The position numbers and the translations under genes are program-made. The notes beneath the pieces were generated by a model. It saw nothing but the letters and a program-made list of their open reading frames with translations. It did no database searches and was not told the DNA's origin. A stretch of 64,000 nt of DNA from Closterium sp. NIES-65 (taxonomy: Eukaryota > Streptophyta > Zygnematophyceae > Desmidiales > Closteriaceae), in NCBI GenBank assembly GCA_948144175.1, contig CANXME010002523.1, forward strand, positions 124,001 to 188,000, given 5' to 3'. How positions within the stretch are numbered: position 1 is the first letter of the stretch; each line of letters opens with the position of its first letter. Positions 59,401 through 64,000 of this stretch are shown piece after piece.

Positions 59401-62400
59401 ACGTGCCCTCGTCCTTTCCCACGCGCCACCTCACTGCCACACTCGCGCGTGTGGCGAGGAATTCTTTTGCGGCCTCAGGCCGCGCGTGTGCCTTGACTGG
59501 CACACTCCCCATGATTGCGCCTAAGGCGCAACAGTGCTCGGGCTCATGGCTTCGGGCCTTGACCACCTCGATAGAGAGAAACCCCTAAAACATCATAAAC
59601 GAAAAAAAACGAAATTACAAACGAACTCATCAAACCAACTGAAAACACATTAAAATTCACCTACAACCCATGAACTCACACGAACGCTTCACAAACAAAC
59701 TCATGAACATCCACAACACTTTCACGAAAACCCGTGACTCGCAGAACACATGAAATAACACGATCGCACACAAAATCTCGGAACTTACAAAATGACACGA
59801 ACACTCCCCTTCACTTATGGAAACTCATGAACACTCACAAATGCAACCCTTCACGAAAACGCTCATAACTCATGAATAGTCGAGGCGATTCACGAACCCT
59901 AAACGCCCAAACGTAAAGCTCAGAAATGCGCACCTCACACATAACAAATTACCTTCAAACAGAAAACTTCATTTACCTTCACCGACGGCGAATAGGCGGT
60001 AGGTTGACGTGCAAAACGCATATTGCACTCAACAATTTTACGGTCACAATTAGGGATGAGCATGGAAACGAACACGTTCGAGGCGAACCGAACAGGATTT
60101 TTTTTGGCTAAAAATGTTCGGAGCGAACGTGTTCGGTGTTCGCCCCGCTACTGCTGCCGAGCCGCGTCGAACATGAACGCGTTCGTGTTCGTTTCGGGGC
60201 AAAAACGAACACGAATGTGTTCGACGCGACTGTCCCGGCGGGCTACAATTTACGTTGCGGGACATTCTGTTTGAGCTCAAACTTAGTCGCGCTATTCAGC
60301 AGCAGCCATTACTACCACGCCCCCCACACATCACGCCGTTATCACCTCATTAGGACTTAGCGTAATTAAGTAGTTACCTTAGGTTAGTCTGTATAGACTT
60401 GGGTATGCGAGATTTAGGTTTTCGGGAAAAGATTAGACAGGGATATCGCAGAAGTTCGTAAGTTGAGGGTTGGGGGTAAGCATTCGCAAATTTCGTATGC
60501 ATGGGATTGTTAGGAATAGCGTTTGCATATTTCGTGAGTTGGGGGGTTGTGGGGGGTTGGCGAGCAATTGCAAATTTCGTAGATATAGAACGGGGAGAGC
60601 ATTTCGCCTTACGTGGGGGGAAATCCAGGTGGCGAGCTGGATAAAAAAAACTATGGATCCGTAACTAAATCTCGCAAAATGCTGATCCAGCCTAGATATT
60701 TTCCCCCAGTTTCCCGCAATTCCCCTGCCCGCCGTTGCGTATTTTGAGCATAACAAAGGATGCCCAGGGGCGAACACGTTCGTGTTCGCCTTAGCATGCA
60801 AGATGTTTGCCCTACAGGCGAATTCGGTTCGCCGAACGGCAGTGTTCGAGCTGGGGCGAACGCGAACATGTTCGTGTTCGCCCCTTGCTCATCCCTCACA
60901 ATTTGACTAAAAAACTCTTCTTATTTTGCACCTTGTTCCCAGGCCCATGTTTGATGCCATTCGATGCACTCTGGACTGTGTTATTTAAAAAGTTTGGTCA
61001 ATTCGAGTAACGTGAATTAACTCAATCTCAAGTTCAATTCAAATGTTACTCATGCCTGTCTCTCACCATGCTCTCCTCATCCGCCAATTAGGTTGAACTT
61101 GTGTGCCTCTATTCTCATCTCCTCACTTCTACCCCAACCCACACACACAGGTCTCTGTCGAACAACATCTTGGCGGGTTCGATTCCCAATGGCATCTCCA
61201 TGCTTTCTTGGCTCACTTATCTGTATGAAGCATCTCGACAGCCAATCCAGGCTGAATGTCCTGCATCTCCTTCTCCTGTCCTCCACTCCTAGGCTAGGGA
61301 TGAGCAAAACTAGTGCCGCATGCTGGTCTTGTCCAGCCTGCATTGTTGGTCGGGCTGGCCTGAGGCTTTCGGGTTGAGCAATGGCCGACCTTTGGCCGTC
61401 ACAGAACTTGATTCTTGCCAGGTTGGCTTGGCTCGTCCGAGCCAAGTAGGCTCGTCATGAGCTAGGATAGCCATGTATTTACAATAGGCTCATGACCACT
61501 CCCTTGACGGACCTAGCTATTCCAATTTACTTCAAGTTGGTTGGTGGAACCAATGCTGATGGATTGCGGTCATATACTATGGAGTAGTTCGTTTGCCTCT
61601 AATTCAAAACGCTCCCACAGTTTCGGTGCACTGCATTTGAAAGCTCGCAGACTTGCAGGAGTTTGTGAAGTGGAATTCTGTCTTCTCCCACATCATTTTG
61701 CTCTTCATTTCCCACTCGCATAGCTCGTGTGCTGTGCGCCCATCCATGTGCCCTTTTCCATTCTTCTTTCAAAGACCATCCCAGTTCCTTGCGTTCCCTC
61801 ATGCCACAACCTAAACTACGTTTCCCCAACTACTTACATTCCCCTCCACCCCCCACCCTCCCTGCTTCCAGCGAAGGCTGCTTGTTCTCCTCCGTGCTCC
61901 CAACAGTGCTCTCCACCTGATGGGATCTCGACCCATCGAACCCCCGTGGGCCGCCATGCCTGCTATACTCATCTCTTCTTTTTCTCATCCAATTCCCACA
62001 ACACACAATGCACAGGGATCTCGCATCCAATTCCCTCAGTGGCAACATATTCAGTGACTTTGAATTGCTTGATCGCCTCAACTATCTGTACGTTGTTGTT
62101 TGGCCCTCTACAGTCTGTTTCAAAGAATTCTGAGAGCGTGATCAGCTAATGACTACAAACAGATCTAGATCTATCAACTCACTTCCATTAGCGCTTTGTG
62201 GCCCCTCCACACCCCAGTTGCCGTTCCTAAGCATTCTGGGACGACCTGTGACCAGTTCAGTGGTTTGCCAACACCATGCATCTTCTCTCGGTAGTTGTTT
62301 CCCAGTCCCGTTGGACCAACCCGCCATACATGGTTCAATCATGTGTTGTTGCGTTGCTTCATGTAGATGGATGCACGGCGCTGCGTTGCTGTGTGCAGGA

Positions 62401-63880
62401 GGCTAGGCTAACTGAGATTTCTCCTGTACTTTTCATCCACTCCTTGTGACCAGAAACCTTTCTGATAATGATCTCAGCGGTGAGATTCCAGCTGAGATTG
62501 GAGGCTTCACTTTATTGAAGTACTTGTAAGTAGGCTTGAGCAAGTATGAAACCCGAATGAACCTTGTAAGAGGCTTGAGCAAGTACCAAAGCCAAACTGA
62601 TCTTGTAATAGGCTGAGCAAGTGGGCTTGAGAAAGTGCCAGAACCGAACCGAACTTGTGAGTATGCTTGAGCAAGTACCAATCTGGAATAAACTTCTAAG
62701 TATGTTTGAGAAGATACTTAACTGGAACTGAACCCGTGAGTAGGCTTCAGCAAGTACCAAAGCTGTAAAAAAAAAAGTAAGCAGTGTGATATATACTTGA
62801 CATGGGTGGGCCATAAAGAGCACTCTTGCAGGATTAGTAGAGTCTTGCAGCTTTTCGCAGCTTACAAAAAAGTGTACGTGCAGTTGTGCCCATGAGTTCC
62901 GCCTTACCATTTCCCGTTTCCACTGCAGTGACGTCTCTGGCACCAACCTCGTATGCCCACCTGACTACTCCGCCTGTGGCACAACACAATCTCCCAACGC
63001 AGCCTTTTGTGGCACATGTCAATCCTTCTGCAAGACTTGCTACCAATCTGCAGGCAAGTAAATAAACATCAGCAAAGTACGGTCTCAAGAGTCGAAACTC
63101 GATGCATGGAGGAAGGCATTTCAGAGTACAGCAAGCAACGCGTGGCAAGGCATGGCAAAAGACAAGGCAATGCACGGACAAGGCATGTCAATGCATGGCA
63201 CAAGGCATGGCACAAGGCATGGCACAAGGCATGGCACAAGGCATGAGCACAAGGCATGAACACAAGGCATGAGCACAAGGCATGAGCACAAGGCATGAGC
63301 ACAAGGCATGGCACAGAGCATGGGACAAGGCATGGCACAAGACATGACACACACACAGCGCATGGCACAATGCATGGGCACAAGTCAAGGGACAAGGCGT
63401 TGCACAATGCATGGCACAAGCCATGGCACAACGCATGGCGCAATGCATGGCACAAGGCATGGCAGAATGCATGGGCACAAGGCATGGGACAAAGCATGAC
63501 ACAATGCTTGCCCGAATTATTAAAAAGCACCTCACCTACTTTGGACAATAAGAGGGGTGTAGAGTTTTCTCGCATTGAGATCATGCAAAATTACGATCAA
63601 TCTAGGCTCTCTTACCGCGGAGCATCACCCTTCTGATCGTTTTTTACGCACTTGCCTGCTTGGCTGAACGTTTATTGCTCACACGTTATAACGCCCTCTT
63701 GACAACTCTTCTAGTTATAACCTTCATGCAGTCCCCACTGCAACTCTTCCTCAGCAGGAGGTGCGGGTACAGTGTCATTGGGCGCCATCATTGGCATTGT
63801 TGTTGCCGCTATGGTCATTCTCCTACTTCTTGGTGCAGCTCTGCTTTACTTCACACACAAAATCAAGCTGAAACCACAAG
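41292..63880 (+). CDS. LRR receptor-like kinase locus, extracellular and TM exons (partial)
   Basis: A very intron-rich receptor locus on +. Visible exons: N-terminal cap (41460-41580); 72-bp LRR exons at 42172, 43267, 43796, 44746, 48303, 48809, 50513, 54018, 54962, 57834, 61151, 62016 and 62454; Cys-rich exons at 55334 and 62929; transmembrane exon 63755-63880. Every LRR exon starts with one base that completes a codon and ends after two bases of the next, so all are interchangeable. Each encodes one plant-type LRR (xxNxLxGxIPxxIxxLxxLxxL). The kinase domain must lie to the right of the window. Because Cys-rich exon 1 runs into a stop and block duplications are visible, this may be a receptor-like protein gene or pseudogene (to 55541) followed by a second, partial receptor-kinase gene. 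Confidence 0.82.
41460..41580 (+). CDS. LRR N-terminal cap exon
   Basis: Encodes AFLEDCQKAWEKTLLGWARG, then TCGTIEGVTCDSSGMITS, the LRRNT pattern of plant receptors (W..G..C.(x)n.GVTCD.SG.ITS). The acceptor is CTGCCAG; the donor is GTAAGC with AT left over, which with the first A of the next exon makes Ile. The hydrophobic sequence just before it (LTLGLFYASVSLSLPSC) is in frame and could be a signal peptide if this is a first exon, but no in-frame ATG nearby is convincing. Confidence 0.8.
41701..42087 (-). mobile_element. TRIM retroelement in intron 1
   Basis: Two direct repeats of about 90 bp (41701-41787 and 41996-42087) share CGGGTCAAAACGAGG-type and GGAGGCACTCAAC blocks; on - both start TGTAA(T/C)G. 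Between them lies 208 bp without an ORF. On - the sequence next to the right repeat is TGGTATTAGAGCCTAGGG, the copia/TRIM initiator tRNA-Met primer site. LTR, primer site and small size match a terminal-repeat retrotransposon in miniature. The 3' LTR border is fuzzy and no target duplication was found. Confidence 0.68.
42172..42243 (+). CDS. LRR exon 1
   Basis: 72 bp; encodes DLTSTTLDGSIPNSISSL and the start of the next repeat. Acceptor ACATAG, donor GTAAGA. Confidence 0.8.
42297..42374. repeat. (GT)n microsatellite
   Basis: About 78 bp of GT dinucleotides in an intron, flanked by T-rich runs. Confidence 0.95.
42375..43266. other. intron sequence
   Basis: Intron between LRR exons 1 and 2. 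The stretch 43010-43200 has GAACATTGTTCGG, GTTCGTCGG and ACAGGTGTTCGCC words similar to the GTTCG-rich element at 60052, so it may be an old related insertion. Confidence 0.45.
43267..43338 (+). CDS. LRR exon 2
   Basis: 72 bp; encodes AMSNCGLKGSIPAEILSL and following residues. Acceptor CCCCAG, donor GTAAGC. Confidence 0.82.
43796..43867 (+). CDS. LRR exon 3
   Basis: 72 bp; encodes NVTNNQLAGPIPAAIGKL. Acceptor GGCCAG, donor GTAAGC. A poly-T run follows at 43911. Confidence 0.84.
44345..44465. repeat. poly-T and (GT)n tract
   Basis: A run of about 20 T followed by about 100 bp of GT repeats with GAGT interruptions, in an intron. Confidence 0.93.
44746..44817 (+). CDS. LRR exon 4
   Basis: 72 bp; encodes SVRKNALNGSIPDSIVFL. 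Acceptor CACGCAG, donor GTAAGG. Confidence 0.83.
44818..47239. other. long intron or intergenic part with degenerate repeats
   Basis: About 2.4 kb. At 44955-45115 there is a GAGTC/GACTC-rich repeat. ORFs at 45423-45854 and 46354-47131 (basic then acidic, e.g. EADSEEEDEDTPTARGG) have no recognised domain; the latter ends just before the solo LTR and could be a remnant of a gag-like or host gene. Confidence 0.4.
47245..47503 (+). repeat. solo LTR of the copia G family with 5-bp target duplication
   Basis: 259 bp from TGTTAG to CTAACA, aligning with the LTR at 34961-35250. It is flanked on both sides by CTTGC (47240-47244 and 47504-47508), a perfect 5-bp duplication. No internal region remains, so this is a solo LTR left by LTR-LTR recombination. 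Confidence 0.88.
47509..48302. other. intron sequence
   Basis: A short ORF at 47601-47852 has no recognisable domain. From 48060 on, the sequence is C/T-rich and similar to that before other LRR exons (ATGCTCGTCTCATCCCCCA and related), showing that exon duplication included the upstream intron. Confidence 0.5.
48303..48374 (+). CDS. LRR exon 5
   Basis: 72 bp; encodes SLSHNNFTGSIPNQISKI. Acceptor CACACACAG, donor GTATGA, followed by AGCACCTCGT as in exons 6 and 10. Confidence 0.85.
48809..48880 (+). CDS. LRR exon 6
   Basis: 72 bp; encodes SFAMNRLTGPIPDSISKL. Acceptor CACACAG, donor GTATGA. Confidence 0.85.
48881..50512. repeat. intron with hAT-like and GGGTC-rich relics
   Basis: At 49024 begins CTAGGGATGAGCAAGATTAG, a start shared with 58053 and 61296. 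A GACCCG-rich stretch at 49870-50140 ends in GGCTCACGCCTA, resembling a hAT terminus. Complete ends and target duplications were not found for these older copies. Confidence 0.5.
50513..50584 (+). CDS. LRR exon 7
   Basis: 72 bp; encodes SLARNNLTGSIPNGISEL. Acceptor CACACAG, donor GTAAGA. Confidence 0.85.
51035..51912. mobile_element. hAT-like non-autonomous element 1
   Basis: 878 bp with perfect 12-bp inverted ends, TAGGCATGATCA and TGATCATGCCTA, flanked by an 8-bp duplication TCTTCAAC (51027-51034 and 51913-51920). Both subterminal regions consist of GGGTC/GACCC pentamer repeats. The middle holds a small inverted repeat (AGTCAATGTC / GACATTGACT, 51310-51350) and no transposase. An 8-bp duplication is the hallmark of hAT elements. 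It sits inside an older element of the same composition. Confidence 0.85.
51913..53071. other. intron with older hAT-like relics
   Basis: 51921-52008 continues the GGGTC-rich outer element and ends in TGCTCATGCCTA. 52570-52700 and 52970-53070 hold GAACATGTTCGTG words like those of the element at 60052. No exon recognised. Confidence 0.5.
53072..53719. mobile_element. hAT-like non-autonomous element 2
   Basis: 648 bp starting TAGAGATGAGCA and ending TGCTCATCTCTA (perfect 12-bp inverted ends), flanked by the 8-bp duplication GTTCGGGA (53064-53071 and 53720-53727). GGGTC/GACCC repeats fill both arms; the centre is ordinary sequence without a transposase. Confidence 0.88.
54018..54089 (+). CDS. 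LRR exon 8
   Basis: 72 bp; encodes NFSSNSLIGPIVVDF and further residues: a weak LRR in which the IPxxI part is IVVDF. It corresponds to exon 12 at 62016. Acceptor TGCACAG, donor GTAAGA. Confidence 0.72.
54146..54312. repeat. 26-bp minisatellite
   Basis: Six tandem copies of a 26-bp unit containing GCGCTCATGTGCCAAGCC. Confidence 0.93.
54579..54840. repeat. 18-bp minisatellite
   Basis: About fourteen copies of CTGAATGCATTCATCCAT. As 18 is a multiple of three, several frames stay open on both strands with hexapeptide repeats; these are not genes. Confidence 0.95.
54962..55033 (+). CDS. LRR exon 9
   Basis: 72 bp; encodes NYAANNLSGYIPASIEQQ. Acceptor GTCCAG, donor GTAAGT. It corresponds to exon 13 at 62454. 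Confidence 0.82.
55334..55541 (+). CDS. Cys-rich exon 1 after the LRRs, read to a stop
   Basis: Encodes DTSGTYLMCPPETSACG..SFCGMCQSFC, the Cys-rich linker that follows the LRRs, then runs on through a Cys/Asn-rich stretch to TAG at 55541. Its paralogue at 62929 leaves via a GC donor at the equivalent place and reaches a transmembrane exon. Here the donor region has diverged and no transmembrane exon follows. So this copy either ends a soluble receptor-like protein or is decayed. Confidence 0.7.
55542..56535. other. intron or intergenic sequence
   Basis: No gene recognised. An A-rich (AAAC)n run lies at 56453-56492, perhaps the tail of an old retroposon. Confidence 0.45.
56536..57356 (+). pseudogene. 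LINE-type retrotransposon 3' fragment
   Basis: Two overlapping frames (shift near 56770) encode the end of a non-LTR retrotransposon pol. The zf-RVT pattern is LVCPHCGGCETLERCLYICS, with Cys/Cys/(His lost)/Cys spacing; it is followed by ITLHQLWLERCDAVFRG and RRIETAFRLHARIYRG, the basic C-terminal segment typical of plant LINEs. RT itself is missing, as usual for 5'-truncated copies. There is no clear poly(A) at the 3' end. Confidence 0.7.
57834..57905 (+). CDS. LRR exon 10
   Basis: 72 bp; encodes SLSNNNLTGPIPDGISML. Acceptor CACGCAG, donor GTATGA. Its flanks (57597-58330) are duplicated around exon 11. Confidence 0.85.
57906..60043. other. intron with duplicated and AC-rich sequence
   Basis: 58049-58560 matches 61290-61640. 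A cluster of four perfect hairpins lies at 59436-59531. 59590-59900 is rich in A and C on + with very few G or T. An ORF at 59101-59337 has no recognised domain. Confidence 0.45.
59436..59531. repeat. cluster of four perfect short inverted repeats
   Basis: Hairpins at 59436-59455 (GCCACAC/GTGTGGC), 59469-59483 (GCGGCCT/AGGCCGC), 59486-59505 (GTGTGCC/GGCACAC) and 59515-59531 (TTGCGCCT/AGGCGCAA), with loops of 6, 1, 6 and 1 bases. Confidence 0.85.
60052..60895. mobile_element. hAT-like non-autonomous element 3
   Basis: 844 bp from AGGGATGAGCA to TGCTCATCCC, flanked by TCACAATT on both sides (60044-60051 and 60896-60903), an 8-bp duplication. Arms are filled with GAACACGTTCG / CGAACATGTTCG palindromic words in place of the GGGTC repeats of elements 1 and 2. 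No transposase is present. Confidence 0.82.
61151..61222 (+). CDS. LRR exon 11
   Basis: 72 bp; encodes SLSNNILAGSIPNGISML. Acceptor CACACAG, donor GTATGA. Near-duplicate of exon 10 with its introns. Confidence 0.85.
62016..62087 (+). CDS. LRR exon 12
   Basis: 72 bp; encodes DLASNSLSGNIFSDFELL. Acceptor TGCACAG, donor GTACGT. Paralogue of exon 8; both lack the IP motif. Confidence 0.78.
62454..62525 (+). CDS. LRR exon 13
   Basis: 72 bp; encodes NLSDNDLSGEIPAEIGGF. Acceptor GACCAG, donor GTAAGT. Confidence 0.85.
62526..62820. repeat. GAGCAAGTACC degenerate repeat in intron
   Basis: Irregular copies of AGGCTTGAGCAAGTACCA and CTTGTAAG every 40-60 bp, perhaps amplified from the donor region of the preceding exon. 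Confidence 0.6.
62929..63053 (+). CDS. Cys-rich exon 2, with GC splice donor
   Basis: 125 bp; encodes DVSGTNLVCPPDYSACG..NAAFCGTCQSFCKTC and YQSA. The acceptor is CACTGCAG. The only donor that fits is CTGCAG/GCAAGT, a consensus GC-AG site; it leaves one base that combines with CA of the next exon to continue in frame into the transmembrane segment. A GT donor is not available before the TAA. Confidence 0.78.
63170..63515. repeat. 12-15-bp CATGGCACAAGG minisatellite
   Basis: About 25 variant copies of CATGGCACAAGG and CATGAGCACAAGG in the intron before the transmembrane exon. Frames through it are artefacts. Confidence 0.93.
63755..63880 (+). CDS. receptor transmembrane exon
   Basis: Encodes AGGAGTVSLGAIIGIVVAAM followed by VILLLLGAALLYF and the basic stop-transfer THKIKLKPQ, a single-pass type I membrane segment. 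Acceptor TTCCTCAG, donor AAG/GTAGGG. The juxtamembrane and kinase exons should follow beyond 64000. Confidence 0.85.
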
Positions 63881-64000
63881 GTAGGGAGACAAAGCAACCA
63901 GAAGAGTTCATTTTGAATAACCAAACCATGTCTTGTTTCAACCATGGCGATAAGTGAGGAGCTAGTTCTCCATTGCATGAACTTAGACATCTGCATGCAA

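Overview
This window is eukaryotic nuclear DNA that is poor in genes and dominated by transposable elements. Long introns with GT..AG borders, leucine-rich-repeat (LRR) receptor exons of exactly 72 bp, an RD-type receptor-kinase C-lobe, Ty1/copia elements primed by initiator tRNA-Met, a chromodomain Ty3 element and hAT, Harbinger and TRIM elements all point to the green lineage. The GC-rich, stop-poor copia families and the Cys-rich domain after the LRRs suggest a streptophyte alga, perhaps a zygnematophyte such as Closterium. That placement is inference.

Left third (1-22.2 kb): a copia element A on + (1-3.2 kb) with a GTCGAC-rich tail; a long copia element B on - with LTR, primer site, GC-rich leader, gag and broken pol (4.5-11.0 kb); copia fragment C (11.1-12.2 kb); the last three exons of a receptor-like kinase on - (12.5-14.0 kb) with its poly(A) region; copia fragment D (14.2-16.5 kb); a (CA)n tract; a second copy of the kinase 3' flank; a decayed chromovirus (17.1-20.3 kb); and copia half E (20.3-22.2 kb).

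Middle (22.2-41 kb): a DNA transposon end that interrupts E, followed by an apparently intact 11-exon transposase of the Plavaka/KDZ type on - (22.5-26.5 kb), a 180-bp tandem repeat, an acidic low-complexity ORF, copia half F on - (30.5-32.6 kb) interrupted at the same base as E, a second small gene beside the other transposon end (32.9-33.5 kb), copia G with LTR (33.5-35.25 kb), minisatellites, a copia leader relic and a Harbinger-like MITE. E and F look like two halves of one copia copy split by the transposon and then rearranged by an inversion.

Right third (41-64 kb): an exploded LRR receptor locus on +. It has an N-terminal cap exon, thirteen visible 72-bp LRR exons, two Cys-rich exons and one transmembrane exon; the kinase would lie beyond the window. 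Exon and intron blocks have been duplicated in tandem, so this may be two genes (about 41.4-55.5 kb and 57.8 kb onward) or one long gene. The introns hold a TRIM, a solo copia LTR with target duplication, three hAT-like elements with 8-bp target duplications, a LINE 3' fragment and several minisatellites.
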